Positions 11,512 to 23,229 of a stretch of DNA of 64,000 nucleotides are shown one piece after another (positions within the stretch are counted from its first letter, which is position 1; the number at the start of each line of letters is the position of its first letter). This DNA comes from Deinandra increscens subsp. villosa. Taxonomy: Eukaryota > Streptophyta > Magnoliopsida > Asterales > Asteraceae. The stretch is taken from positions 3,175,731 through 3,239,730 of the forward strand of contig JBCNJP010000024.1 in assembly GCA_039602395.1 (NCBI GenBank), in the 5' to 3' direction. A program made the position numbers and the translations under genes. The notes beneath the pieces were generated by a model. That model worked only from the letters and a program-made list of their open reading frames with translations, made no database searches and was not told where the DNA came from.

Positions 11512-13065
11512 ATATTTCCTGTTCTTATTATTTTGCATTCTTTAAAGTATTTGATCACTAGATTTTTAACCAAAAAGTGTTCCTTCGTATCTTAAACCCG
11601 TAAATACATATTTGGAACCATTAAAACCTTGTAAATCGTATTTTGGGTTGTAAAATATGTTTAACTTGTCATTTTAAATTAAAATATAGTTTTAACATCT
11701 ATATATATATATATGTTGATATAAAATTTTGGATTTAAATATAAAGGTAAAATGTACATATTGTGAGTAGATTAATATATTAACGTACATCGTTGGATTT
11801 TATTGAAATAATCGGATATTTTATGAGAACATTTAACATGTATATATATATATATATATATATTGACCTCGCAAATTCGTTGTTAACTTGTACGTTAGTT
11901 TAAAAATACATATATTATATATATTTATTTTTGGAATATTTGAACTTAGAAAATATATAATATTGATATATATTGTATTTTCTCGCGTTATTTCGATAAT
12001 CGTTCGGATTTGGCACACGTGCCATCCTTGACATATTCCGGACTTCACGATCTATCGTTTTTTATCGTTATGTTAGACTTAGCCGTTTTGCTTGAACACA
12101 CACTCATACATTTATGCTCGTTAGGTGATTGATTGCGTTCACAAGACTCGTTCTTGCTACTTGCTTAATTGTTTATCTGGAAACTTTTGCTGTGCAACCT
12201 AAGGTGAGTTTCACGGCCCCTTTTTACCTATTTTAATCCTGTTGGGGGAGATTAACATGCAAACACTTGAACTTTTAGATAATTATATCACCTGAATGAT
12301 AGTGGCACACTTATGATAAAGTCCTCACTTTTAGAGTTACTGTCAATGTGGCATCAGCGGGAACTTATTTGGTAGATCTACTGGGCCTGACAAGCCCCAC
12401 CCGGGTCATTCGCGCTGAATCGATTGGATATCGAACGGGTGTTATATACTTCTTAGTCTTAACGAGGCACAATTGAACTTGTCGAGCTTCAGTAACTGGA
12501 TAGCTAGTTTATCTAGTCAAACGTGCACTGATTTCTTGAAAATAGCCTAGCTAGCTATTGATATATTATCTGGATTTTAAACTGAACTTGAACTTGAACA
12601 TGAACTTGACTGTTGTTGAACAGTCAACCTTGAACTTAAACTTGAACTGTCGAGGAACAGTTGATTTACACTGGACTAGGACTGTTGTTGAACAGTCGAT
12701 TTACATTAACTGGAATTGTTTTTGAACTGATAAACCTGTGAACTCACCAACCTTTGTGTTGACACTTTTTAGCATGTTATTTCTCAGGTTGCAGATGTTC
12801 GAGTATCACGAGTACGCATGCATGAGACTTTGAAACCCTTTTTGTGTCTTTGAACAAGCCACGTCACCTTGGGTGACGATGTTTTTACATAAATAATTTA
12901 ATTGTATTTACGCTTCCGCAATTGTAACACTCTGAATTTATATTTTAACGAAATATACAACTTTTATTAATTACTGGTCGTTTGGTGTAACTAATGGACG
13001 GCGATCCTGGTTTGTCACGCTCCCTGCGGCGCGTTGTCGCGCGTGGGATTTCTGGGGGTGTGACA

Positions 13066-16000
13066 CTTTGAACCTTTGAAAACATTGGAACAAAACGTTT
13101 TTGTTTATGAAAGAATGTAGACTCAACTTCATCAAAAACTCTGCCTTGTTCATCAAAGAACTTTGTGTTGGCAGGTTTACCAAAAACAGACTTCTTTTGA
13201 AATCTTTGGGTGGAATCAGCAAGTAGTGGACAATCTTTTGCCATATGCCCGGGTCGGCGGCAAATATAACAGACTCGTGTTGATTTGTCCCACTTTTGAT
13301 GTACTTGCGAAGAACACACATGAATATCTCGAACATGATCAGAATGAGAATCATATACCTAATGCCTGTGATCATGAACCCATTTGGATGTAGGGCTTCG
13401 AGATTGAGAACTTTCAGAAGAAACTTGAGCTTTCTCAAAAACTTCAGAAATCTTTCGAGCATCAACACAATGAAGAGGAATTTCTTTATCAGAGAAAAGT
13501 TGATCAGAACCTTTGAGCTTGTAGAATCTCTCAGGTTGAACTTTTTCATCCTTAAACACATCCTTCTTCACTTGTTTTAGCTTTAATTTCTTCAAATCTT
13601 GAGATGATGATTCTGGATTCCTCTTAGCTTTATCTTTCATCCCGTGAAAACCCAATCCCACATGCTTTCCAGAGATCTTCTCCTCAGATGGAAAATGTCC
13701 ATTCTTCGCTAGACGAGAAAATTCAGCTTTCACTTCAGTTGCATTCTTTTGATCATAACAGATCTTTTCATCAAACTTAGGTTGAGACTGAATCTTGTCA
13801 CTTGAAGTAGCCGACTTCTCATTATCAGCAGAAGATGAACCAGATACAAACTTTGGAGCAGGAGAAACGTCAGATTTCTTTTCCTTCTTTTTCTTATTCT
13901 TCCTGTTCTTCTTTTTCGTCACAACTTTCTCATCCTCAAGTAGATGATGAAACTTTTGAATAATCAAATTCATCAACCTGTTCCTTCACTTCTTTGAAAG
14001 CTTCTTTGATATGAGCAGGGGGTGATGCAGTCTTATCAAACATTTTCTCAAAATTTGCATCGTTAGCTAAGAAGCTTGTGAAAACTTGAGAATTGGAAAC
14101 ATTGTTAAGCAATCGATTAGCATCCAGAACTTGAATCTTTAGATCAGAAATTTTCTGTTGAGCCTCCGCAAATTCTTTTTCTTTAGCAATTAAATGCTTC
14201 GCAACTTCGTGAGATTCAAATTTTTGCAAGCGAAGATTATCAAGGCCTTCAAGTAATTCCTTATTCAATTTATCTTCATTGCGCTTTTGAATCTCCAAAT
14301 TCGTTGCATGAACTTTATTTACTTGAACCAACTCCCGCTTCTCATCCAACAACTTTTCCATGTCAACTTGATATGCTTCAATCTTAGCAGTACATTCTTT
14401 AGCATTCTTTGTAAGCAAATCAAGTTTGACTTTTGATTTATCAAACAAATTTGTGAAATCAGTAACAGTATCCTCCGCTTCATCCTTCCATTTCTTGACT
14501 TCCTTCACCAGCTCATCCCTTTCTTCACAGATCTTAGCCTTTGCAGCTTCAACACCCCTTTTATCTTGTTTAGAAATTTCTAAAACTTCATTCAACACTT
14601 TGATCTCTTTAAGCAAACATTCATTCTTCATACCCAATTCCTTCTCATTTTCCTCAGAAATTCCCAACTCCGAACTAATCCTTTGTAAGTCAGCCGAAAC
14701 TCTCTTGATTTCTTCAATCAAAAATTCTTTTTCTTTCATTAAGGTTTCATTTTTAGACTCAAATTTCTCATTCTCAGTAGCGTCATATGAACTCGAATCA
14801 GAATAATAATCATCTTGGTCATGTGTGACAATTAATGTTGATGTATCATATCCAAAATGTTGACCCCAATCATAAACACCATCATGTTGAGTCGTCAAAG
14901 CTGTTGTTTTGCTGGTGTTACTAGTAGATGGTTGAGTAAAACCAGGCTTGGGTGATTGAGTGAAACCTGACTTGTTTGCATGAGCCTGTTGACAATCTTT
15001 GGCAAAATGTCCAAGCTGTGAACATTTATAACATTTTAATTTAGACTTTTCAAAACCTAATTTATCACCAGAAAGATTTCTTCCATGTTTCTTGAAGAAC
15101 CGCTTCGATCATTGACATAACATAGCATATTGCCAAGATATATCCAATTCAGTTAGTTAATCATCATCAAGTGCATCAAGATCATCGCTGGTTAACTTTG
15201 CATCAGCAACATTCTTGATAATCAAACCAAAAGATGATGAAATCAATGCAGAAATCAATGCCAAGATATATCCAATTCAATTGTAAAGCTACAACCCCGT
15301 GACGACTTATTATCAGAATTTTCAGAAATTCCAGTCAAGAAAGCTGTACTAGGTGCAGAACTCAGACTTGGTTTAGCTTTAGCATTCATGCTTGCCGTAT
15401 TCTCACCATGATACAATTCAGGATTTTGCAAAGTAGCAGTTGATTTCTTTGAATTTAACATTTCCATTTCTCGAGCATGAAGTTTTCCAGTAAGCCCGTG
15501 AAATGTCATTGTAGAATAATCCTTGTCATGAGTGAGCAGCAAAACATAATTCTCCCACTTTTCAGGTAAAGCTTCCATAATCTTTTCCTTCAAATCAGCA
15601 TCAGATTTCTCAAGACCAACTATCTTTAATTCACTAATTAGATGTGAAAACCGTGAAACGAGAGCAGTAATGTTCTCATTTTCATAGTTTTGAAAATTAT
15701 CAAATTCTTTGTTCAATACTTTCTTCCGACTCTTCTTGTAATCATCATTACCCTCACATCTTGCTGAGAGAGCATCCCACAATTGCTTTGATTTCTTACA
15801 AGTGCTGAATTGATGTAACAATTCGGCAGGTAACGCCATGGTAAGATAACCATAAACTTTCTTTTCAAGCTCATAACTTTTTCTTTCAGCAGCATCAAAA
15901 TCTTGAAGTTCCTTATAGTCTCCTTCTTCAGTTGGTCGTTCATACAACTTTCGAATCGGAATCCATAAATCAATATCATTTGTGTTGATGTATGCAGAAA

Positions 16001-16137
16001 ATCGTTTCTTCCAATTTTGATAATCTTCTAGCTTCAACAATTTGGAAACTTTCTGACTTGTTCCGATTTCATTATCAAAATTCAGCATTGGTTTGCATCG
16101 CACTTTGCATTGCAGCAAACGCTTGAAATTCTGACAT
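13066..16137 (-). pseudogene. copia1 gag, frameshifted and cut by gypsy1
   Basis: It reads right to left. A likely ATG is at 16137-16135, reached through a frameshift. The gag core (about 15300-16080) has YQNWKKRFSAYI, LWDALSARCEG and FSHLISELKIVG, typical of Ty1/copia (UBN2-type) gag. A first CCHC knuckle (CYKCSQLGHFAKDC) is at 14992-15034. A long coiled coil rich in Glu/Lys follows (13936-14898, 320 aa), then a basic KKKNRKNKKKKEKK stretch near 13900 and a second knuckle (CYICRRPGHMAKDC) at 13230-13271. Blocks change frame several times, so the gene is dead. Gypsy1 has removed or displaced everything downstream (integrase, RT); the remainder would be left of the window. Confidence 0.8.
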
Positions 16138-16471
16138 CGTTTGAAAAAATTTGAATTCTGTCGGCCGAACTTGCTCCGAACTTGCTCCGAACCTATCACT
16201 AACCTCCGAACTCCGTCCGAACTTGCTCCGAATCGACCGAACAAATTACTCCGAACCTCGATTTCATTTTTCAAAAACGCGCGAAAATAGACTGATTTTG
16301 ACGAAACGCATTACTGTGGATCAGAAAAACCGATAGAAAATGGTTTAGAAGCAGATTTGACACCAAACATTCGATAGAAATGATGAAAAACACAAATACG
16401 AACTCGAGAAACTCCAAAAACGCTTCAAAAATCCGAAAATAGTAACCACAGATCATTAGAGTGAACCAGAA
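16138..16471 (-). repeat. copia1 leader with iterated CCGAAC motif
   Basis: This is the untranslated leader between PBS and gag. On the plus strand 16157-16262 holds seven exact CCGAAC units and one CCGAAT, mostly as TCCGAACTTGC repeats. The same hexamer occurs in both orientations in the LTR at about 16702-16768, directly upstream of the element's TATA box. The rest of the leader (16263-16471) shows nothing notable. Confidence 0.7.
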
Positions 16472-16484
16472 AGCTCTGATACCA
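16472..16484 (-). other. primer-binding site, copia1
   Basis: The minus strand reads TGGTATCAGAGCT, complementary to initiator tRNA-Met. The LTR lies just to the right, so the element points left. Confidence 0.85.
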
Positions 16485-16492
16485 CTTCAAAA

Positions 16493-16811
16493 TGCGTGAG
16501 CATCGGATCGTCTACTCGATCTAGCTATTCGAACATTGAAACGTAATTAACCGATTGTTTTATTGATCACAACGAACAATTTCAATCAGTAAACACTCAG
16601 AATACAGACACAGAGAACACTATCAGAAACACACACTTAGCAGAAATCTCACACGCTCAGAACTCACTATTACAAAGACCAAACAACTATTTATACCCAG
16701 CTGGCCGAGCTTCGTCCGAACCTCAGGTTCTGCCAGTCCGAACTCCAGGTTCGGACCTGGTTCGGCCATACCTAATTTGACTTGATCTTATACATTACTT
16801 GATACTTCACA
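16493..16811 (-). repeat. 5' LTR of copia1
   Basis: It is 319 bp with TG...CA ends on both strands. A TATA box (TATAAATA, minus strand) is at about 16687-16695, and inverted CCGAAC/GTTCGG motifs lie upstream of it. The right edge is set where copia2 coding sequence resumes (flank CGACG at 16812-16816); it could be off by a few bases because no second copy is in the window. Confidence 0.7.
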
Positions 16812-18958
16812 CGACGCACATATCGGGTATCAACAAAAACATTGTTCTTAGTTAAACAAGCTTCAAAAGGAATAGACTTATGACACGCTTCAACCCATTG
16901 GCACTCATGATCCTTTTGAGAAATATCCTTAATTTTCACATCATCTGCACAAGAAACAGAAATGTTAGAACAAGGAATTTCAACTTTGTGTTCAGTAGGT
17001 CTTCATTCAGCTTCTAGATTAGAGGTTTCAGCAATTGATCCTATACTAGAAGAATTCATTCTATCAATCTCTTCCTGGGTTCTTGGGGACACACCTACTA
17101 ACACACTATCAAGAGGAGGACCAACTTCCTTGTAATCTAGGTCTGATCTTTCAACATAATCTTCCTCAAACAAGTTCCTCACAATGTCTCTAGGCATAGG
17201 GGGAGGCACACTTGTTCTCATTAAGTTAGAATTATCTGATCCAGGATCCCTTTCAAACCTACCTTGAACAATAGCCAAAGACAAACCTTTACTTTGTTCC
17301 AACATTCGTTTGCTTCTTCCTTTGTTAGTTTCATACTTAACCATTAATTCATCATACTTGTGCTGCAGATCATCTAATTCACCTTTTAATTTTCCTATTT
17401 CAATTTTAGCTTGATCATACAAAATTGATTTTTCAGTAGCTAAGCTATGATATTTCTTAATTTCCTCAGATTGTGCTCTCACCTTCTCTTCACTCTTAGC
17501 TAACCTACCCATGAAAGAACTAGTGGCACACTCAGAGTCAAACAATTGTAGTTCAAGATTTTTACGTATCTGTCTTAAACCAGAAATTAATTGAGGCACA
17601 AGTAGGGTTTGAACATACCTCAGTATCATTTTCGGCCATAAGTGCATGATTTTCACTTTTTTCTTTCTCCTGAGCTTGAAAGGCAAGAACTAAGCTCAGA
17701 TCCTTCATTTGATCACTCCAATCATACCCGCCAGATTCTTGAACTACCAGCGCTTGGTTTTTATCTGCCTTCTTCTTCTTCGCATTACTTACAGCCTTCT
17801 CTTCAGTTCGATCCTTCTTTGGCTTGGTGCATTCCCTAGCAAAGTGACCAAATTCATCACAGTTATAACATCTAAGCTTTGTCTTGTCAAATCCCATCTT
17901 GATTTTGTTCTGATCCTGCCACACATTTTTTCCGGTCTTTGCCATAAATTTCTTAGCTCTGAGCACTGCCATGGCCATTTGCCAAGAAACATCTACTAAC
18001 TAAACGTCTTCAGGATTAATTCGATTCAAGTCTTCAGAAACAATCTCTGACGGAATCAACCTTCCTGCAATCAAGGCTTGGTAACATGCCATAAAACCTG
18101 CACCCATTGCAAAATTAGGGTCAGTAGTAACGTTTGCAGCATTTTCAGTAACTCCAGATGAGTTACTAGGAGCTGATGTAGGAAGAACAGTAGCTGGTAT
18201 CTTTGACTTTGAGCTTCCAGGATTTTGTTCAGACACTAATGCTTGATTGACCTTTCTAGCCATGCTCATGCTACTCAGATGATTTAGAGCACGTTGCTTG
18301 TCGTCTAATGCCTTGGACCTCAGTTTTGCCACCATTTCTGCCAAGGACAGCTCTTTCAGGTTCACAGTATTCTTGATTATAGAGATATTCATGTCCCAAC
18401 TTTTACGCAAACTGTTCAGCAATTTCAGATTCGGCTCCACCACGGTAGGTTCTATATTTTCGTTGCACATATCAGTGATCAAGGTAATGAATCTCTGGAT
18501 CTGTGTTTCAAGGTTCTCTCCAAGTACATGATTAAAAATGTTAAATTGTTGTTTGAGAATCTCTTGACGACTTGCCTTCATATCTTCATTCCCTACATAG
18601 GCTTTTATCAATACATCCCAAAGATCCTTAGCAGTTTGGTATTTCCGAAAAACTTGAACATTTCTGGTGATAAGGCCATGGTCATGATTGCATATGCCTT
18701 TTCATCTTTAGTGATTCTTTCCTAATCAGCATCATCAAAATCTCCTGGTGTTTTATCCTTTCCATCCTTAACTCCACCCACATGTGTGGGTTTAAAGGGT
18801 CCTACGCTTACCGACCTCCATAATTTGAAATCCACACACTTCATATGATTCGTGAAACGATACTTCCAGCTTTAAAAACCATTTAGTGACATCAATCTAG
18901 GAGGACGTGTTGTGGTTCCTATTTCTGCATCTTATTTCTGATACACCGATGATTCAAC
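16812..18958 (-). pseudogene. copia2 gag, degenerate, cut by copia1
   Basis: It starts near 18958 with a block holding RPPRLMSLNGF, then CVDFKLWRSVSVGPFKPTHVG (18781-18840), the classic N-terminal part of a Ty1/copia gag. The gag core continues (18000-18640: DLWDVLIKAYVGNED, then an Ala/Ser/Pro-rich tail). A CCHC knuckle CYNCDEFGHFAREC is at 17829-17870, and a coiled coil at about 17300-17600. The last readable coding sequence is at about 16815-16995 and ends abruptly at the copia1 LTR. Stops and frame changes occur near 18880, 18650, 18000, 17600 and 17003. Domain order matches copia1 but the two proteins are clearly different families. Confidence 0.8.
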
Positions 18959-19714
18959 ATTTTCCAAATCGTAATATATGGCTATGAGCTAAATCAAGAA
19001 CCAACCATAGAATAGAAAACCTGAAGGCAAAACGAGAACTGTTGCACCAACAGAAATATTCAATCGAAAACCTCCCTGATCGGAAACCTTTACCACGATC
19101 GAAAACCTACTACACGATAGAAACACTCCAACCCGATAAAAAAACACTGACACAGTCGAAGACTTCTAATTCGATGGAGAACCTGCTACTCGAAGGAGAA
19201 CCTTCGAATTGATCGAAAAACTCCAACACGATCGAAAACCAGTGAAACAGTCGAAAACCTTCGGTCTGATTGAGAACAAGCTTTTCGTACAAAAACCTTA
19301 TCTCGATCGAAGACCTGGTGACTCGATAGAAAATGCCAAACACGATCGATAACTGGATAACTTGTTCTTCAAAAAACAAATCTTGACAAATCTGCAATTA
19401 ACAGCTTCTCGAAAATAAACTTGAGAAATCGAGATCCTCAATGATCGAGAATCGGATGAAATCAATCGAGAACCGTCGTATTCCGATCGAGAACCACCAC
19501 AGACTGATCGAGAACCACCTGTGAATCCACGAAAATCACTAAAAAATCATTTTCTGCACAAAACCAGACAAGTCAGAAATAATAAATTTCAAAAATATGC
19601 AAAAACTGATGATCGAGAACCTGTTTCCAAAATCAAAAACCTGAAAAAAACTTCAAGAACATCGTTAGTATACTTGACTAGATATCGTGTGAGCCACGAA
19701 ACACGCGTTTCTTG
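18959..19714 (-). repeat. copia2 leader with iterated GATCGAAAACC motif
   Basis: About twenty irregular copies of ATCGAAAACC / ATCGAGAACC occur at roughly 20-30-base spacing on the plus strand (19055-19625). They are too irregular for a satellite and too many for chance. Related ACCGAGAACC / CTCGGTCCCC pieces occur in the matching LTRs upstream of the TATA box. No ORF of note lies here. Confidence 0.65.
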
Positions 19715-19727
19715 ACTCTTATACCAA
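19715..19727 (-). other. primer-binding site, copia2
   Basis: The minus strand reads TTGGTATAAGAGT next to the LTR, an initiator-tRNA-Met site with one or two changes. Confidence 0.75.
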
Positions 19728-19728
19728 T

Positions 19729-20107
19729 TGTAAGTCCAGAATCCTTGAATATTACACGATATCTTCACACTAACCCGTGCGGAATCTGGTTTAGTGTGTG
19801 TCAAGTTGGAGGATACGATAGTTATGAATAATAGTAATCAACACAAGCAATAAACAAAGAACTTACGATATATTTCAGATAATTGTATGGTTACAAAATC
19901 AAAGCACCAAAATCATGAACCTCCTCTAGCTCTTTCAAACGTCTAACCTAATTACAACCTATGATTAGGTTTATATACTTACCAAAACATCGCAACTCGG
20001 TCCCCAAAGCCTAACTGAGAACCCCTTTTAAACCCACTAATAAGCCCAAAACTAGTTACAAAACATCCTAAGTCTAATGTACAAGCCTCACAAAATGTCT
20101 CCCTACA
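19729..20107 (-). repeat. 5' LTR of copia2
   Basis: It is 379 bp, plus strand TGTAAGTCCA...CCCTACA. A TATA box (TATATAAA, minus strand) is at about 19971-19978. It is closely related to the LTR at 62746-63125. The right flank is AGTAG (20108-20112), the presumed target-site duplication. Confidence 0.9.
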
Positions 20108-20465
20108 AGTAGATCAGTTTGCTTTGTATGTTCTTTGTAATTTTAGTTTGCTTTCTGTCAAACCATGTTTAAATGGAAATTGCCGTTCTTCGTATATTAT
20201 ACTGCACAAAATAACGCATGAAAAAAAAATGCAAAAAGAGGTTCTGTTATAACTTAGACAACTAATAACGCAAATTAAAAAAATGACTCAAGAAAAATCC
20301 AAAAAAAAGCGTGCTTTAAAAATCACGCAAAAGATTCATCATTTAACACACAAATGTGAAAAAAGATGAAGAAGCCCCTCCATGTAAAACTCGGAACAAC
20401 ACGTGTTTGCATCTCTTCCCTCCGCACGCTTCGCACGGAAAAAGCATTTTTACAAGATCTTTCAC

Positions 20466-20466
<1 letters not shown>
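20108..20466 (-). mobile_element. dispersed repeat, family E, copy 1
   Basis: The stretch 20340-20466 is an inverted copy of 29769-29900. Shared features include GTTGTTCCGAGTTT, GGAGGGGCTTCTTC, a GCGAAG/GTGCGGA segment and GCGTGATTTTTAAAGC. The element abuts a (TA)n tract at 20467 with the same end that abuts (TA)n at 29768. No coding capacity. Confidence 0.6.

Positions 20467-20514
<48 letters not shown>
20467..20514. repeat. (TA)n microsatellite
   Basis: A pure TA tract of about 24 units bordering family E. A second tract of the cluster lies at about 20600-20639, with the unexplained stretch 20515-20599 between them. Confidence 0.95.
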
Positions 20515-20516
<2 letters not shown>

Positions 20517-20599
20517 GAGTTTTGAACTCCATCCATCAGAAAGTTGTGTTTGCATAATGTCACCTCAACTCACATTTAACACACACATATTATATTATA

Positions 20600-20639
<40 letters not shown>

Positions 20640-20643
<4 letters not shown>

Positions 20644-20808
20644 TAGGTTCAAATGAGAACCAATTGGTTTTGAAATTTTTTTAGAACCATTCTGGGCCAC
20701 TAATTTTTAGAGGGGGGGGGGGGGGGGGATTTCCCTATATATAACTAGTGGCTCATAATGGTTCTCAAAAGTTCTCAAAACCAATTGGTTCTCAAATGAT
20801 CCTCCTCC
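20640..20808. mobile_element. MITE family A, copy 1
   Basis: It sits between TATA tracts as TA-GGG...CC-TA. Terminal inverted repeats are long (about 60 bp): 5' GGTTCAAATGAGAACC, 3' (complement) GGATCATTTGAGAACC, both followed by AATTGGTTTTGA and continuing to the GAGCCAC region. The core holds a run of about 17 G. No ORF. Confidence 0.8.
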
Positions 20809-20841
20809 TATATATATATATATTATATCTATATATATATA

Positions 20842-21378
20842 GGGTTGGGTTCTATAGAAAACCAATATTTTGCAAAAAACCAAAAAACCAAGAAAAAAAT
20901 TATTTTTTTAAAACTTTTTTTGTATGTTTCTTTCATGATTTTAAGAATACTGGAAAAAGAAAAAACTTTAAAAACATTTTCCAGTTTTTTTAAAAAATAA
21001 AATAAAATTCGGATTTTAGCTTGAAATTAATAATGCACTATGCAACAATAATATCAAATTGGTTTATGAATGTCAATTCTCTATTTTTTACATTATTCGC
21101 ATAAACCACGTCCATATTTAAGTTAAGTTTATTCTTTTTAAATAGTTTTAATTATAATGCATTATGCAATACTATTAGTACTATTGCATGATGCACTAAT
21201 AAAAAATCACTAAACTTTTTATTTTTTAATTTTTTTTCCCATAAATAAAGCTAATAAAATTATAGACTTTTTGGTGAAATTCTTTTTAAGAATTATTAAT
21301 ATATGAAGAAGTTATAGAAAAAAAAGGTTAGTTTTTTTGTTTTCTGGATAATTGTTGGTTTTCTATAGATCTTTTCCC
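20842..21378. mobile_element. TA-flanked inverted-repeat element, family B
   Basis: 537 bp set in TATA tracts. One end reads GGGTTGGGTTCTATAGAAAA; the complement of the other reads GGGAAAAGATCTATAGAAAA, then CCAA. Inside are GCATGATGCAC and TGCACTATGCAA motifs. No coding capacity. It is likely non-autonomous. Confidence 0.7.
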
Positions 21379-21388
21379 TATATATATA

Positions 21389-22362
21389 TGTGGGAAAGTT
21401 ATTGTACAAAGGCTTTTTTCGTGCGAAGGTGCGGAGGGTAAAATTATCCAGCTTACGTTTGATAATCACGCACTATTTGACACCGTGATTTTCGTACCAA
21501 AATGTTGTTAGAAGGGCAATCGTCACCATTTTGCCACCAAATATGTTGTGACAAAAAACCTCATGGTGGCAAATAGGTGTCATCAGCGTTTTTGCCATCG
21601 TGGTTTTGGTAGCAAAATGGTGTCAAAAGGGAAATTGTCACCATTTTGCCACCAAATATGTTGTGACGAAAAAAACTCATCTGTAGTGATATTTCATAAT
21701 CACGCAAGCTATATTGCATAATCACGCAAGTTTATTTCATTATCACATAAGCTTTATTTCATAATCATGTAAGCCTTATATCATAATCACGCAAGCTATA
21801 TTGATAATTACGCAATATATATTTAACAATCACGCAATATTTATCATGATTTTTATGGTGGAAAATAGGTGTCAATAGCGTGCCACACATTTTTGCCACC
21901 GTGTTTTTGGTAGCAAAATGGTGTTAATATAGCAATTGGCACCATTTTGCCACCAAATATGTTCACACAGGATTTATTCATAATCATGCACACAAGTTTT
22001 ATTTCATAAACGATGTACGCAAGTTTTTTTCATAAACGCGCAAGGTTACGAGGACACATATACGTGATCTAAAATAAAAGCTTATTTTTTCAATATAAAA
22101 AAAATATAGCAATACTATACTCAAACTAAAGAGAATTAAATGCTCGATTTTATGGTATAACTTTTTTTTATAACTGATGTCATATAAAAAAGTTATAAAT
22201 GCTTAAAAAAGTTCGAGGAAACTTAAAAAAGTTCACACTTATTATTATTTTTTTTTTTGTTCACATTTGGATTAGATTTAAGTAGATCTAAACTATTGAT
22301 TTATTAAACCAATGTTTAAAACTCATTCGCACACTTTGCATGATTTTAACCATTTATATTTG

Positions 22363-22370
<8 letters not shown>
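21389..22370 (+). mobile_element. family E-related repeat with ATAATCACGCAAG array
   Basis: It starts beside (TA)n with GTTATTGTACAAAGGC and a GTGCGAAGGTGCGGAGGG segment, similar to the start of 29769. About seven irregular units of TTTCATAATCACGCAAG follow (21690-21840, again 21965-22050). A small CACTA-like insert interrupts the array (21467-21689), and part of a second copy of that insert lies at 21852-21966. The end is AT-rich with no gene (22050-22370). Confidence 0.5.
21467..21689. mobile_element. small CACTA-like insert
   Basis: It begins CACTATTTGACACC and ends CATCTGTAGTG, whose complement is CACTACAGATG, as in En/Spm termini. The inside has repeated CACCATTTTGCCACCAAATA and GTGACAAAAAA/GTGACGAAAAA segments, like CACTA subterminal repeats. 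It splits an ATAATCACGC repeat unit. The flanking triplets (ACG and ATA) do not match, so the insertion is not proven. Confidence 0.45.

Positions 22371-22408
<38 letters not shown>
22371..22408. repeat. (TA)n microsatellite
   Basis: About 19 TA units directly before the putative Helitron 5' end. Confidence 0.95.
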
Positions 22409-22411
<3 letters not shown>

Positions 22412-22526
22412 TATCATAATATTATATAAAAGAAAAGATTTGGGACACTTGTCATCATCACAACCCTCCTCAATTTTATTTTCCCACCCTTTATATATAT
22501 ACTAAAATACTAAATCTCCATATATA

Positions 22527-22558
22527 CTAGTAAACTGACCCGCGCTTCGCCGCGGGTC
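22527..22558 (-). mobile_element. Helitron 3' terminus, minus strand
   Basis: On the minus strand a GC-rich hairpin (GACCCGCG / CGCGGGTC, 22537-22558) is followed by six bases, CTAG (22530-22527) and T. This is a canonical plant Helitron 3' end; the element would extend to the right. Its 5' end was not identified. Confidence 0.6.
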
Positions 22559-23229
22559 GTGAGTTATTTTGATATCAATTTGTAAAGTTTTTTCGTCGGC
22601 GTTCATAGTAGTTACTTTTGTCATGTCTCTTGTCCTGCTTTTCGTTTACATTGTTAACAAAAAAAAATTCAATTAGTTAACATGATATATAGAGTAATCG
22701 ATAGCATGTTTATATACATATATTCTAATTGTCCTAAAGAGTAGTAAACACCAATTATTAAACTGTATGCATGCCTGCATTGAAGGAAGAGTGATGCATT
22801 TGTAGTTTGAAGAGGATGTGTGATTGCTTGAACCAGAATGGAAATGAAAATGATCAAACTCAGAGAATGTTGATTATGACTGTAACATTTTGCATACTTT
22901 TGAAGGAATGTATGATAAGTTGTTTGTAAAAAGAGGCAAGAATGTTGTTATAGTTCTAATAAAAGGATGAAAAGAGTTTTAGTATAGAAGGCGATAAGTT
23001 GATGTAAGCGTGCCCACAGCAAAGGACATGTGATTCATTATTGTCGATTTTCTTCGATGTAACTTGTTGCTTGTACTTCTTAAAGAATGTACTATTAGCA
23101 TGTTATGTATACCAAGGCAAGCAGATGCACCAATCTTGTACATAAATCTGGAAAATATAAAATGGCGACAACGAATCATGCTCCTAACTTCACCATAAAA
23201 TAGAAGACCAAAAGGCACCTTTTACGGTT

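Larger units (their letters stand above)
2321..13065 (+). mobile_element. non-coding Ty3/gypsy element with 3-kb LTRs (LARD-like)
   Basis: Two direct ~3.02-kb LTRs (TG...CA) flank a 4.7-kb interior with a primer-binding site after the first LTR and a polypurine tract before the second. No gag, protease, RT or integrase motif is visible in any frame of the interior, so it would depend on enzymes from another element, as large retrotransposon derivatives do. The LTRs differ by roughly fifteen substitutions by eye plus microsatellite length, so the insertion is fairly young. The right border lies in the gag gene of copia1 (flank CTTTG). The left border is recombinant: the five bases before the left LTR (GATAC) do not match CTTTG. 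Confidence 0.85.
10043..13065 (+). repeat. right long terminal repeat, gypsy1
   Basis: It is 3023 bp, TGTGACAATC...GGGTGTGACA, and nearly identical to 2321-5348. Length differences are mainly in the (TA)n tracts (10333-10357, 11700-11714, 11839-11862). It ends inside copia1 gag; the next bases are CTTTG. Confidence 0.9.

Noticed and set aside
14426..14806. Plus-strand Ser/Phe-rich ORF
   Set aside because: Antisense shadow of the copia1 coiled coil.
20323..20640. Tyr-Ile-rich small ORFs
   Set aside because: Translations of (TA)n tracts; the same applies near 28876-29091, 29706-29912 and 57274-57519.
20713..20729. Poly-G runs (also 28361-28378) and poly-C at 62297-62310 as G-quadruplex signals
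   Set aside because: Single homopolymers prone to sequencing and assembly error; no spaced G-tract pattern.
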